NCBI GenBank assembly: GCA_050116575.1
Contig: JASFOJ010000015.1
Coordinates: 1-50,937 of the forward strand
From: JAKEGK01 sp050116575
GTDB taxonomy: Bacteria > Pseudomonadota > Gammaproteobacteria > SZUA-152
Direction: 5' to 3'
DNA: 50,937 nt
A model generated the notes under the pieces. That model was not told where the DNA came from. It saw only the letters and a list, made by a program, of their open reading frames with translations, and searched no databases. Of this stretch, positions 8,623 to 16,925 are shown one piece after another (the stretch's first letter is position 1; the number at the start of each line of letters is the position of its first letter). A program made the translations under genes and the position numbers.

Positions 8623-9978
8623 TTATTTGCCAATACAGAAACTGGCAAAAATTTTCCCCAATAAATCATCGGCGGTAAACTCGCCGGTGATTTGCGACAG
8701 GTGTTGCTGCGCCTGGCGTAATTCTTCCGCCAGCAGTTCGCCGGCAGCGTGGCGGGTCAATTGTTGTTGGCCCTGCTCCACATGCTCGCGAGCCCGCTGT
8801 AAAGCATCAAGGTGACGGCGCCTTGCCATAAATCCGCCGTCGCCCACGGCATGGTAGCCGACGCAGGTTTTTAGATGGTCCCGCAGTTCGTCAATGCCTG
8901 CGCCGGATGCAGCGCTTAAATAGCGGTGTTCAAATTCATCACAGCGCGGCCGGTTTGTCACTAAATCCATTTTATTATAAATAATGGTGATGCTGGGACC
9001 CGCCGCCTTAAGCTCGGCCAACAGCGTATCATTGGCAATATCGGGCTGGTCACTGGCGTCCACAATATACAGGATCCGGTCGGCGCGGCCGATTTCGGCC
9101 CAGGCGCGGCGAATGCCTTCCTGTTCCACAACGTCCGCGCCTTCGCGTAAACCGGCGGTATCGATGATATGCAGCGGCAGGCCATCGATCTGAATATGTT
9201 CCCGTAACACGTCCCGCGTAGTACCGGGTATGGGCGTCACGATAGCGCTTTGCTGGCCGGTGAGTTGATTCAGTAAGGTGGACTTGCCGGCATTGGGTTT
9301 GCCGGCGATGACCACGGTCATGCCTTCGCGTAGCAACCGGCCCTGGCGCGCCGTGTTGAGCGTATCGGTAATCTGGTCCATTACCGCCTGCAGTTGTTGC
9401 TGGATCTGGTTATCCTGTAAAAAGTCGATTTCCTCTTCGGGAAAATCAATCGCAGATTCCACATACATGCGCAACCCGGTTAGCGCATCGAGCAACGTGT
9501 GAATGCGTTGCGAAAATTCCCCTTGCAGCGAGCGCAACGCCGACCGCGCCGCCTGTTGTGATGAACTGTCGATGAGATCGGCGATGGCTTCGGCCTGTGC
9601 CAGATCCAGCTTGTCGTTGAGAAAGGCCCGCTCACTGAATTCGCCGGGCCGGGCCAAACGCACACCCTGTGACAACACCTGCTGCAAAATCATATCCATG
9701 ACCACGGGACCGCCGTGCCCATGCAGCTCCAGCACGTCTTCACCGGTAAAGGAATGAGGAGCCGCGAAATACAGGGCGATACCCATATCAATGGTATTGT
9801 TATCCTGATCCCGGAACGGCAGATACTCGGCCTGGCGGGGGGACAATTGTCTACCCAGCAGCGTTTGGGCGACGCGGGAACTTAGCGGTCCGGATACCCG
9901 CACAATACCTACCCCGCCGCGCCCCGGCGGCGTGGCAATGGCTGCGATGGTATCCATGGCTTGTGATGAACCGGCCAT
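8623..9978 (-). CDS. mnmE: tRNA modification GTPase MnmE
   Basis: MnmE works with MnmG to build 5-(carboxy)aminomethyl groups on wobble uridine 34 of certain tRNAs, using GTP and a one-carbon donor. The protein has an N-terminal folate-binding domain (DTIAAIATPPGRGGVGIVRVSG, then FTGEDVLELHGHGG), an inserted Ras-like G domain with P-loop GKPNAGKSTLLN near residue 220 and DTAGLRE near 270, and the C-terminal Cys-Ile-Gly-Lys ending that holds the catalytic Cys. I chose ATG 9978 because AAGAG lies 6 bases upstream; a TTG at 9993 and an ATG at 9957 are alternatives. It is the last gene of the rpmH-rnpA-yidD-yidC-mnmE series. The usual next genes mnmG, rsmG, parA and parB are not here; lptD follows instead. 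Confidence 0.96.
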   Translation of the reverse strand: MAGSSQAMDTIAAIATPPGRGGVGIVRVSGPLSSRVAQTLLGRQLSPRQAEYLPFRDQDNNTIDMGIALYFAAPHSFTGEDVLELHGHGGPVVMDMILQQVLSQGVRLARPGEFSERAFLNDKLDLAQAEAIADLIDSSSQQAARSALRSLQGEFSQRIHTLLDALTGLRMYVESAIDFPEEEIDFLQDNQIQQQLQAVMDQITDTLNTARQGRLLREGMTVVIAGKPNAGKSTLLNQLTGQQSAIVTPIPGTTRDVLREHIQIDGLPLHIIDTAGLREGADVVEQEGIRRAWAEIGRADRILYIVDASDQPDIANDTLLAELKAAGPSITIIYNKMDLVTNRPRCDEFEHRYLSAASGAGIDELRDHLKTCVGYHAVGDGGFMARRRHLDALQRAREHVEQGQQQLTRHAAGELLAEELRQAQQHLSQITGEFTADDLLGKIFASFCIGK

Positions 9979-10013
9979 GCGTGGCTCTTTCAATGCGTAT
10001 GGTTGACGGTCAG

Positions 10014-11759
10014 CTACGTGCTATCGGACTCGATCTTGCGTGTGATATACCACTGCTGAATGATGGACAGGATATTATTCACTACCCAGTACAATACCAG
10101 TCCCGCGGGGAACCAGGTAAAGAATACGGTAAAAATAATGGGCAGAAAGGAAAGAATCTTCGCTTGCATGGGATCCATGGGCGCCGGATTTAACCGCTGC
10201 TGCGCGAACATACTGATACCCATAATTAACGGCAACGCGAAATACGGCAATGAATCCACAAAGCCAAACTGCTTGCCCACGGCCACGGCACTGGTGGATA
10301 AATCAAAAATGCCCAGGCCGAACGGCGCCTGACGTAACTCGATACTTCCCAGCAGCACCCAATAAAGCGCAATAAACACCGGTATTTGTACCAGCATGGG
10401 CAAACAACCACCCAACGGGTTAATTTTTTCCCGTTTGTACAGGTCCATCATGGCTTGGCTCATACGCTGCTTGTCGTCGCCATAACGTTCGCGGATTTGC
10501 TGGATCTTGGGTTGGAACTTGCGCATATTGGCCATCGAGGTATAAGCGGCCTTTGACAACCGGTAAAACACCAGCTTGATGATCAGCGTGACCAGTATGA
10601 TGGACACGCCCCAGTTTTTCACGAAATCGTGGATAAACTCCAGCAGCCAGAATACGGGTTCGGCAAGCAGGGTGAGGATGCCATAATCCACCGTCAGTTG
10701 CAGATTGGGTGCCGCGGCACCGAGGCGATCCTGTTCCTTGGGTCCAATAAAGATGCTGCTGCTAAATTTTCCCGTTTGCCCGGGGGCGATCTTCGCTTCG
10801 GTGGAGGAAAAGCCGATCAGGTAGCGCCCGTTTTTCAGTGCCTTGGTATAAAAAAAGTTGTATTGGTCCTGCGGCGATATCCAGGCCCCGATGAAATAGT
10901 GGCCGATCATAGCCACCCAACCGCCCTTGATATAACTCTGGTCCGGCTTCCAATCGGCCATTTCATCATATTTTACTTTTTCGTATTTATTGAGGTCGTT
11001 GGACACCACGCCACCGGTGTAGGTGGGAACAAACCTCGATTGGCCTTCGGGTGCCACGTCGGTGCGCTGTAGTTGACGGTACAAACTGCCATCCCAGTTC
11101 TGTTGCGTACCGTTAATCACCTCCACATCCATATCCACCACATAACGATTACGATGAAAGGTATAGGTTTTTAGTACTTTAAGGCCGTTGTCACCCAGCC
11201 AGGTCAATTGAACCGTAAGCTCATCGCTGCCCGGTTGCAGCTGGTATTGGTCTTGTGGCGCAGTGAACTTGGCGTGGTGGTCCACCGATTCGCCAGCGCT
11301 GGCGACCAGCCCAGATTGGGCAATAAATATGCGGGGCATTTTGTCGTTAAACAAAATGACGGGGTTGTCCGGCTGGTCGATTTTCTGTGGATATGCGAGT
11401 AAGGCCGCGTGACGAATGTCACCCCCAATGGTATCGATATCGACATCCAGTAAATCGGTGACCACATGCACGCGGCGGCCAGTATCCAGCACCTCGGCTG
11501 TTGGTTGTGTCTGTTGAGTAGCGGCCGGCCCTGCAGGTGGTTTGCCTTCTGGCTGGCCACCGGGCACATCCGCGCTTGGCATGGCGGGAACCGCCTCGCC
11601 GGGCTGGGCAGCGCCCGGGCTCGACGGTGCCGACGAGGGGGCAGCTGACTCAGTGGGCGTCGGTTGCGGTTTCGGCCCGAATTGTTTCTGCCAGGCCCCG
11701 TACAGCAACAATATCACTACAGACAGGGCGATGAATAAAATCAGGCGTTGGTTTTCCAT
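10014..11759 (-). CDS. yidC: Membrane protein insertase YidC
   Basis: YidC inserts and folds inner-membrane proteins, alone or with the Sec translocon. The start MENQRLILFIALSVVILLLYGAW gives 581 residues, with the family's first helix at 5-22, then a Pro/Ala-rich linker of about 60 residues and the large periplasmic beta-sandwich domain (about 95-340). The C-terminal five-helix insertase core follows (about 355-570), with WGVSIILVTLIIKLVFYRLS, the PKIQQIRERYGDDKQRMSQA cytoplasmic hairpin and the NPLGGCLPMLVQIPVFIALY segment. A TTG at 11771 also reads into the gene, but ATG 11759 matches the family. It lies 8 bases after yidD, as usual for this cluster. Confidence 0.97.
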   Translation of the reverse strand: MENQRLILFIALSVVILLLYGAWQKQFGPKPQPTPTESAAPSSAPSSPGAAQPGEAVPAMPSADVPGGQPEGKPPAGPAATQQTQPTAEVLDTGRRVHVVTDLLDVDIDTIGGDIRHAALLAYPQKIDQPDNPVILFNDKMPRIFIAQSGLVASAGESVDHHAKFTAPQDQYQLQPGSDELTVQLTWLGDNGLKVLKTYTFHRNRYVVDMDVEVINGTQQNWDGSLYRQLQRTDVAPEGQSRFVPTYTGGVVSNDLNKYEKVKYDEMADWKPDQSYIKGGWVAMIGHYFIGAWISPQDQYNFFYTKALKNGRYLIGFSSTEAKIAPGQTGKFSSSIFIGPKEQDRLGAAAPNLQLTVDYGILTLLAEPVFWLLEFIHDFVKNWGVSIILVTLIIKLVFYRLSKAAYTSMANMRKFQPKIQQIRERYGDDKQRMSQAMMDLYKREKINPLGGCLPMLVQIPVFIALYWVLLGSIELRQAPFGLGIFDLSTSAVAVGKQFGFVDSLPYFALPLIMGISMFAQQRLNPAPMDPMQAKILSFLPIIFTVFFTWFPAGLVLYWVVNNILSIIQQWYITRKIESDST

Positions 11760-11767
11760 GAAACGAC

Positions 11768-12001
11768 TCAATGATTATCTTTATTAGTATTCTCCGGCAC
11801 CGGGTCGTAGCCCCCTTCGTGCCAAGGGTGACAGCGCCCCAAACGCCGCAGCGCCAAGGACAGGCCTTTCAAGATGCCATGATCCTGGATCGCGGTAACC
11901 GCGTAACTGGAACAGCTGGGATAATACCGGCAATGGGAGCCGAGAAACGGGCTCAGCAAATATTGATAGGCGCGAATAAGACCGATAATCAGTTTTTGCA
12001 T
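11768..12001 (-). CDS. yidD: Membrane protein insertion efficiency factor YidD
   Basis: YidD is a small membrane-associated protein that helps YidC-dependent insertion. Starting at MQKLIIGLIRAYQYLLSPFLG it has 77 residues and the family's cysteine motif HCRYYPSCSSYA, then LRRLGRCHPWHEGGYDPVP. With this start the gene overlaps the last 13 bases of rnpA, a tight arrangement that suggests translational coupling. An upstream in-frame start at 12037 would lengthen the overlap and adds residues unlike the family. The length is normal. Confidence 0.93.
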   Translation of the reverse strand: MQKLIIGLIRAYQYLLSPFLGSHCRYYPSCSSYAVTAIQDHGILKGLSLALRRLGRCHPWHEGGYDPVPENTNKDNH

Positions 12002-12351
12002 CGTGCTGCCAGCTTTTTCCAGTGCATGTCGAGACATGCGAAAATTTGTTCGTTCGTCGCCGTTGCCGCCCGGGTATTACCTATAACCACAATATCGATA
12101 TTCTGTAATGCCTGATGATAATGGCGAAAACTTTCCCGGATGAGTCTCTTCAGGCGATTCCGTGCCGCCGCGCTGTTTATTCTTCGTTTTGACAGAGCCA
12201 ACCCCAGGCGGGCGTGTCCGCAGTCATTATGTGACGCTAACAGTACCAACAACGGATCCGTGGACTTACATTCCGTTTCGTTAAATACGCGTTGGAATTC
12301 CCGAGTGCAAACAAGCCTGAATGGGCGGGCAAAACCGGTTTTAGAAGCCAT
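11989..12351 (-). CDS. rnpA: Ribonuclease P protein component RnpA
   Basis: RnpA is the protein subunit of RNase P, which with the rnpB RNA removes 5' leaders from pre-tRNA. The 120-residue basic protein shows FARPFRLVCTREFQRVF at the start, then ARLGLALSKRRINSAAARNRLKRLIRESFR, the family's RNR motif (ARNRLKR near residue 62) that contacts the RNA. The gene lies 300 bases downstream of rpmH, a longer gap than the few tens of bases usual for this pair, and a stem-loop sits directly after the rpmH stop. It overlaps yidD by 13 bases. Confidence 0.95.
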   Translation of the reverse strand: MASKTGFARPFRLVCTREFQRVFNETECKSTDPLLVLLASHNDCGHARLGLALSKRRINSAAARNRLKRLIRESFRHYHQALQNIDIVVIGNTRAATATNEQIFACLDMHWKKLAARCKN

Positions 12352-12651
12352 GCGACGTTTGGCTCAATCAAGTTCCGTCGAATCCAGGTATACACCGAAG
12401 GCCGGCGTTGTCGGCATCCAATCTACCCCTGCGGTACGGTTGTTCGGTTACTGGCTTGTTATCACAAACCTTGTCGCCACTAACTATTGGTGTCATGTGA
12501 CATTGCCGACGCAATTATGTTCGGTATAGCCATGTAACGGATCGCCTCGTTTGTCACACACTACGGCACCGCTGGCCCGCCGACAGACCCGGTGCTGGTT
12601 AATACTTAACACATGGCGCAACGAACACGATACGCAATGCCATGTTGCGTA
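12352..12651. other. Long rpmH-rnpA spacer
   Basis: This 300-base segment lies between rpmH and rnpA on the minus strand. Open frames on the plus strand here have no family resemblance and I do not support them. The part next to rpmH carries an 8-base perfect stem-loop (12630-12652) and overlapping inverted repeats (ACATGGC 12611-12617 with GCCATGT 12639-12645). The rest shows nothing recognisable. A separate rnpA promoter could lie here, but I could not identify one. Confidence 0.45.
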
Positions 12652-12652
12652 T
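12630..12652 (-). other. Stem-loop directly after rpmH
   Basis: ATACGCAA and TTGCGTAT form a perfect 8-base stem around a 7-base loop, starting at the last base of the rpmH stop codon. No T run follows on the minus strand, so a plain intrinsic terminator is unlikely. A role in mRNA 3' protection, processing or attenuation between rpmH and rnpA would fit. The structure is seen in the sequence; the role is inference. Confidence 0.55.
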
Positions 12653-12786
12653 TATACGCTCAGCCGTTTGCGGCCTTTGGCACGCCGTGCATTGATCACC
12701 CGGCGCCCCGCTTTGGTGCTCATGCGGGCACGAAAACCATGTGTGCGCTGGCGACGTAACTTACTGGGTTGATAGGTTCTTTTCAT
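12652..12786 (-). CDS. rpmH: 50S ribosomal protein L34
   Basis: L34 is a 44-residue basic protein of the large ribosomal subunit, and this one is short enough to be missed by length-limited ORF calling. It reads MKRTYQPSKLRRQRTHGFRA at the start and ends with GRKRLSV, the standard L34 pattern (KRTxQPS, RxxGFRxRMxTxxGRxVxxxRRxKGR). It is the first gene of the leftward rpmH-rnpA-yidD-yidC-mnmE series and is divergent from dnaA, the usual arrangement beside gammaproteobacterial origins. Confidence 0.98.
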   Translation of the reverse strand: MKRTYQPSKLRRQRTHGFRARMSTKAGRRVINARRAKGRKRLSV

Positions 12787-12920
12787 AATTTTAGCCATTC
12801 ATGAAGGGCAAAAGGTGTGCCCTTGGTATGTTGCGTAGAATCCCAAACAAAGCGGCGTAGAATACTGTGAATATCCGGTCGGCGTCAAGCAACTGGCCGT
12901 GAAAAATTTTTTACCTGGGG

Positions 12921-12929
12921 TGTGGATAA
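12921..12929 (-). promoter_or_regulatory. DnaA box upstream of dnaA
   Basis: TGTGGATAA is the exact reverse complement of the DnaA consensus TTATCCACA. It lies 67 bases before the dnaA start codon in the rpmH-dnaA intergenic region, where it could serve autoregulation of dnaA or belong to a split origin. Confidence 0.8.
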
Positions 12930-12996
12930 CTTTGGCTTTGGGGAGTAGACTCGTCCGTCTTTTCAAAAAAAACGCCGCATGATGGGGAGGACAGCA

Positions 12997-14376
12997 GTGG
13001 GGACCTGGCAAGCCTGTTTGGACCGCCTTGAAGGTGAGCTGACGACACAGCAGTTTAACACCTGGATCCGGCCGTTAAAGGCAATTGAGGACCACGACAC
13101 CTTACGTTTACTGGCACCGAATCAATTTGTGCTGGATTGGGTACACAACCGTTTTCTGGATCGCATTAACAGCATCGTGGAAGATGAAGCCAACGGATCA
13201 GCGGCGCACGTTCGATTAGAGATTGCCCATTACGACGGTACCGCCCGCGAGGACACCGAGGACCTGCGGGCGATCCAGACCCGGCCGGCCGAACCGGCAG
13301 CTCGCCGGCCTGATTCCCGAATCGCCAAACCACGCCGGGCCAGCGATGTTAATCACAACCCCAATCTGAACACCGATCTGACCTTTGACAATTTTGTGGA
13401 AGGTAAATCCAATCAACTGGCGCGGGCGGCCGCCTTTCAGGTTGCTGGCAATACTGGCGAGACTTACAACCCCTTATTCATCCAGGGCGGGGTCGGTCTG
13501 GGAAAGACCCATTTAATGCATGCCATCGGCAACCAGATTCTGGCCCAGGACCCCGGCGCCCGGGTGGTCTATCTGCACTCCGAGCGGTTTGTGCAGGATA
13601 TGGTGAAGGCGTTACAACACAACGCCATTAACGATTTCAAGCGTTATTACCGCTCGGTCAACGCGTTGCTCATTGACGATATCCAGTTTTTCGCCGGCAA
13701 GGAACGCTCCCAGGAAGAATTCTTTCATACCTTCAATGCGCTGCTGGAAGGCCAGCAGCAAGTTATTCTTACTTGCGATCGCTACCCCAAGGAGGTGAAT
13801 GGTCTGGAAGAACGGCTCAAATCCCGTTTTGGCTGGGGACTGACGGTGGCGATCGAACCACCGGAGCTGGAAACCCGGGTGGCGATTCTGATGCGCAAGG
13901 CGCAGCAACTGGGGATGGAAGTACCACAGGAAGTGGCGTTTTTTGTGGCCAAACGAATTCGGTCCAACATCCGCGAACTGGAAGGTGCGTTGCGGCGAGT
14001 CATTGCCAATTCAAAATTCACCGGTCAAAGCATTACACTGGATTTTACCAAGGAAGCGTTGCGCGATTTGCTGGCGTTGCAGGACAAGTTGGTCACCATC
14101 GAAAATATTCAGAAAACCGTGGCCGAGTATTACAAGATTCGCCTCAACGAACTGCTGTCTAAAAAACGCAACCGGTCGCTGGCCCGGCCGCGGCAACTGG
14201 CCATGGCGCTGGCCAAGGAGCTCACCAACCACAGTCTTCCCGAAATTGGTGATGCATTCGGCGGCCGCGATCATACCACGGTGCTGCATGCCTGCAGGAA
14301 AATCGACGAACTGAAAATCAGCGATGTACGCATTAAGGAAGACTTTTCCAACCTGTTAAGAACCCTATCCAGTTAA
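12997..14376 (+). CDS. dnaA: Chromosomal replication initiator DnaA
   Basis: DnaA binds DnaA boxes as an ATP-dependent filament and opens the origin. The protein has domain I (WQACLDRLEGELTTQQFNTWIRPL), a linker rich in Arg and Pro, the AAA+ domain III with Walker A GGVGLGKTHLMHAIGN and Walker B LLIDDIQF, and the DNA-binding domain IV with the signature GGRDHTTVLHACRKI. I place the start at GTG 12997, giving 459 residues, because GGGGAGG at 12984-12990 lies 6 bases upstream. The ATG codons at 12979 and 12982 overlap that ribosome binding site or precede it and have none of their own. dnaN, recF and gyrB follow in the standard order. Confidence 0.97.
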   Translation: MGTWQACLDRLEGELTTQQFNTWIRPLKAIEDHDTLRLLAPNQFVLDWVHNRFLDRINSIVEDEANGSAAHVRLEIAHYDGTAREDTEDLRAIQTRPAEPAARRPDSRIAKPRRASDVNHNPNLNTDLTFDNFVEGKSNQLARAAAFQVAGNTGETYNPLFIQGGVGLGKTHLMHAIGNQILAQDPGARVVYLHSERFVQDMVKALQHNAINDFKRYYRSVNALLIDDIQFFAGKERSQEEFFHTFNALLEGQQQVILTCDRYPKEVNGLEERLKSRFGWGLTVAIEPPELETRVAILMRKAQQLGMEVPQEVAFFVAKRIRSNIRELEGALRRVIANSKFTGQSITLDFTKEALRDLLALQDKLVTIENIQKTVAEYYKIRLNELLSKKRNRSLARPRQLAMALAKELTNHSLPEIGDAFGGRDHTTVLHACRKIDELKISDVRIKEDFSNLLRTLSS

Positions 14377-14387
14377 TGGGGATAGGT

Positions 14388-14396
14388 TGTGGATAA
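14388..14396 (-). promoter_or_regulatory. DnaA box 1 of candidate oriC
   Basis: TGTGGATAA, the exact complement of the TTATCCACA consensus, starts 12 bases after the dnaA stop codon. Confidence 0.85.
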
Positions 14397-14433
14397 AGTA
14401 AGAGAAAAACAAAGGAGCAAAGTGATTCACATA

Positions 14434-14442
14434 TTATCCACA
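14434..14442 (+). promoter_or_regulatory. DnaA box 2 of candidate oriC
   Basis: TTATCCACA, an exact consensus match. A one-mismatch box, TGATTCACA, lies just upstream at 14423-14431, so the two could be bound together. Confidence 0.85.
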
Positions 14443-14521
14443 GCTTGCAAGAGGGTTGTCAGGCAGTTATACGGACCGTAGGTGGTCTTATAATATATTG
14501 AAAAATAAAGAAAAAATAGAG

Positions 14522-14530
14522 TTATCCACA
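14522..14530 (+). promoter_or_regulatory. DnaA box 3 of candidate oriC
   Basis: TTATCCACA, an exact consensus match lying between the two AT-rich runs and 14 bases before the TAA/TAG triplet run. It is the box closest to the probable unwinding element. Confidence 0.85.
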
Positions 14531-14544
14531 GACTTGTGGTTGAG

Positions 14545-14562
14545 TAATAGTAGTAACAATAA
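14545..14562 (+). promoter_or_regulatory. DnaA-trio-like repeat in candidate oriC
   Basis: The triplets TAA TAG TAG TAA CAA TAA follow DnaA box 3 after a 14-base spacer and run into ATATATATAC. The DnaA-trio described in Bacillus subtilis is a series of such triplets beside a DnaA box, where DnaA engages single strands during opening. The match is by pattern only; the orientation relative to the box was not verified. Confidence 0.45.
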
Positions 14563-14611
14563 GATATATATACACAATAGTAAATAATAAATACCTACAG
14601 GGAACGGAGTC

Positions 14612-15721
14612 ATGCGATTTACGATTCAACGCGAAAATATACTCAAACCGTTACAGTTCGTGGTGGGCGTCGTGGAAAAACGGCAGACCTTGCCCGTATT
14701 ATCCAATGTATTATTAACGGCAAAAGATAATACGTTGTCACTGACTGCGACGGATCTTGAGGTTGAGATAGTGGCCAATACCCAACTGGATATCGCTGAC
14801 AAGGGTGAAGTCACCATACCCGCTCGCAAGTTCGTGGATATCTGCCGCGCATTACCCGACGAAGCACAAATGGAAGTGGCATTTGATGCTGATAAGGATC
14901 GCGTGATGATAAGGTCCGGCAAAAGCCGGTTTAACCTGTCCACGTTACCAGTCAAAGATTTCCCGAACATCGAAAATGTCAGCGAGGCGCTGGAATTCAC
15001 CCTACCGCAACGAGTATTAAAATCCTTGATCGACAAAACGCAGTTTTCCATGGCGCAGCAGGATGTGCGTTATTATCTCAACGGTCTGCTGCTGGAAGTA
15101 TCCGATCAAGTGGTCAAAGCGGTCGCGACCGATGGGCATCGGTTAAGTTATTGCGAGCAGGATGCGGATGTGTCACCCACGCAAAGACTCCAGGTAATTT
15201 TGCCCCGCAAGGGTGTTATGGAATTATCCAAGATCCTCGAAGATTCGGAGGACGAAGCGCAGGTTATCATCGGTACTAATCACATCCGGGTGAACGTCGA
15301 AGGTATTCAGTTCACCTCGAAATTAATCGACGGTCAATTCCCGGATTATGATCGCGTCATACCTAAGAACGGTGACAAGGAGGTGATCGCTGATCGGCAT
15401 TTACTTCGCCAGGCCCTGGTGCGTACCTCCATTTTGTCCAACGAAAAATACCGGGGAATCCGCTTGCGGTTACAGGCGGGGTTGTTGCAGGCCCAGGCCC
15501 ATAATCCAGAGATGGAAGAAGCTGAGGAAGAAGTGGAAGTAAATTACCAGGGCAGCGAACTGGAGATTGGCTTCAATGTGAATTATCTGTTGGACGCGTT
15601 AGCGGTTATTGATGGCAACAATGTGAAAATGATTTATGGCGATGCCAACAGTAGCTGCCTGGTTGTGCGCGAAGATGGCAGCGACGGCTGCAAGTACGTT
15701 GTTATGCCAATGCGCTTATAG
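14612..15721 (+). CDS. dnaN: DNA polymerase III sliding clamp (beta subunit)
   Basis: DnaN is the ring-shaped dimer that tethers DNA polymerase III and many repair proteins to DNA. The 369-residue protein starts MRFTIQRENILKPLQFVVGV and ends with the family's MPMRL, with the three repeated clamp domains in between. Features include KRQTLPVLSNVLL near residue 25, SLTATDLEVEI near residue 45 and VATDGHRLSYCE near residue 175. The start follows GGAACGGAGTC at a suitable distance. It lies 235 bases after dnaA, across the candidate origin. Confidence 0.98.
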   Translation: MRFTIQRENILKPLQFVVGVVEKRQTLPVLSNVLLTAKDNTLSLTATDLEVEIVANTQLDIADKGEVTIPARKFVDICRALPDEAQMEVAFDADKDRVMIRSGKSRFNLSTLPVKDFPNIENVSEALEFTLPQRVLKSLIDKTQFSMAQQDVRYYLNGLLLEVSDQVVKAVATDGHRLSYCEQDADVSPTQRLQVILPRKGVMELSKILEDSEDEAQVIIGTNHIRVNVEGIQFTSKLIDGQFPDYDRVIPKNGDKEVIADRHLLRQALVRTSILSNEKYRGIRLRLQAGLLQAQAHNPEMEEAEEEVEVNYQGSELEIGFNVNYLLDALAVIDGNNVKMIYGDANSSCLVVREDGSDGCKYVVMPMRL

Positions 15722-15845
15722 TCGTTCAATTCCCGGGTTAAACGTGTCACCCAAGAAACGTTTTCCGCTGCTCCCTAAGGTTAGCGAGAGATGATGCGGA
15801 TAGTGATTAAGACGACCCAGGGGAAGCAGGACGAACGAATCGGAT

Positions 15846-16925
15846 ATGGCCATTGAACTGTTAGAGATCGTCAACTTTCGTAACCTCAAACATGCCCGTC
15901 TGGAACCCTCCCCCCACACGACCCTGGTCATCGGTAAAAACGGAAGCGGAAAAACCAGTCTTTTAGAAAGCGTACATTTCCTGGGGACCGGTCGGTCATT
16001 CCGGACTCCCCACAGCCAACGATTAATCACCCTGGGTGAATCCAGCTTCACCCTGTTCGGCAAACTCAAAAATGATCACCGACAGCAAACGATCGGAATC
16101 AATAAGAGCAAGCAGCAACTCAAAATTAAAATTGATGGGCAGCTAGCAACAAGCGCTTCCCAATTGGCGGAACGGCTGCCGGTACAAATCATTAACCCGG
16201 ATGCCCATAAATTGTTGGAAGAAGGTCCCAGGTTTCGGCGCCGATTTATGGAGTGGGGAGTGTTCCACGTGGAACCGAAATACTTCCCCCTTTGGCAACA
16301 ATGCCGCCACATTTTAAAACAGCGTAACGCGGCTTTGAAGACACGGGTGTCGGAAAGAGAACTTCGACACTGGGATACGGCTTTGGCCGATAAGACCGAA
16401 ACTATAGCTGAAATTCGTGACACCTACCTTGAACAACTCCAACCTTACGTGACTAGATTATTGGAGCGAGTTGATGGGTTCCCACCGATCTCCATCACTC
16501 TGGATCCCGGTTGGCCAAAAGAGAAAAATCTGTTGGATGTACTCGCGTCGGCGAGGGAGCAGGATATGGCCAAAGGTTTCACCACTTACGGTCCCCATCG
16601 GTTGGATATTAAAATTATGGTGGATGGTGTTCGGGCCAAGGAACTGGTTTCCCGTGGACAACAAAAACTACTCACCGCCTTCCTTAAAATTGCCCAAGTG
16701 AATTTGTTAATAGAGAGCCGACCAACGGCGAACGTCGTCCTTCTGATTGATGATCTGCCGGCTGAATTGGACGAAGGATTTAGGAACACTTTGTTGACTG
16801 AAGTCCGCAACCTCCATGTTCAATCAATCATTACCGGGACGGACCTTGACCTTTTTAAGATTCCAACGGGGCAACAAGATTCGCCCGCGGTGTTTCACGT
16901 GGAACATGGAAACCTGACAAACTGA
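15846..16925 (+). CDS. recF: DNA replication and repair protein RecF
   Basis: RecF is an SMC-like ATPase that, with RecO and RecR, loads RecA at single-strand gaps. The 359-residue protein has Walker A GKNGSGKTSLLESVHFLGTG near residue 30, the ABC-type signature LVSRGQQKLLTAFLKIAQ near residue 265, and Walker B VVLLIDDLPAELD near residue 300. Length is normal. The gene is in the usual place between dnaN and gyrB. Two parS-type sites lie inside the coding sequence (16261-16276 and 16891-16906), so part of its codon choice appears to be constrained by ParB binding. Confidence 0.97.
   Translation: MAIELLEIVNFRNLKHARLEPSPHTTLVIGKNGSGKTSLLESVHFLGTGRSFRTPHSQRLITLGESSFTLFGKLKNDHRQQTIGINKSKQQLKIKIDGQLATSASQLAERLPVQIINPDAHKLLEEGPRFRRRFMEWGVFHVEPKYFPLWQQCRHILKQRNAALKTRVSERELRHWDTALADKTETIAEIRDTYLEQLQPYVTRLLERVDGFPPISITLDPGWPKEKNLLDVLASAREQDMAKGFTTYGPHRLDIKIMVDGVRAKELVSRGQQKLLTAFLKIAQVNLLIESRPTANVVLLIDDLPAELDEGFRNTLLTEVRNLHVQSIITGTDLDLFKIPTGQQDSPAVFHVEHGNLTN
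16261..16276. promoter_or_regulatory. parS-type site 1 (within recF)
   Basis: TGTTCCACGTGGAACC matches the ParB-binding parS palindrome TGTTCCACGTGGAACA at 15 of 16 bases, the last base differing. It lies within the recF coding sequence. Confidence 0.8.
16891..16906. promoter_or_regulatory. parS-type site 2 (3' end of recF)
   Basis: TGTTTCACGTGGAACA differs from the perfect palindrome at one base, and that base (T at position 5) is itself allowed in the known parS consensus. It lies in the last codons of recF. Confidence 0.88.

Larger units (their letters stand above)
14377..14611. other. Candidate oriC, dnaA-dnaN intergenic region
   Basis: This 235-base spacer holds three exact DnaA boxes (14388-14396 minus, 14434-14442 plus, 14522-14530 plus) and a near match TGATTCACA at 14423-14431. 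There are two strongly AT-rich runs, 14488-14520 and 14541-14597. The second directly follows the last DnaA box and starts with TAA/TAG triplets. Clustered boxes beside an AT-rich unwinding region next to dnaA are the usual signs of a bacterial origin. Whether the rpmH-dnaA spacer, which has one more box, is also part of it cannot be decided from the sequence. Confidence 0.8.

Noticed and set aside
12140..12529. 129-codon plus-strand open frame opposite rnpA
   Set aside because: It is antisense to the well-conserved rnpA reading frame and has no domain pattern.
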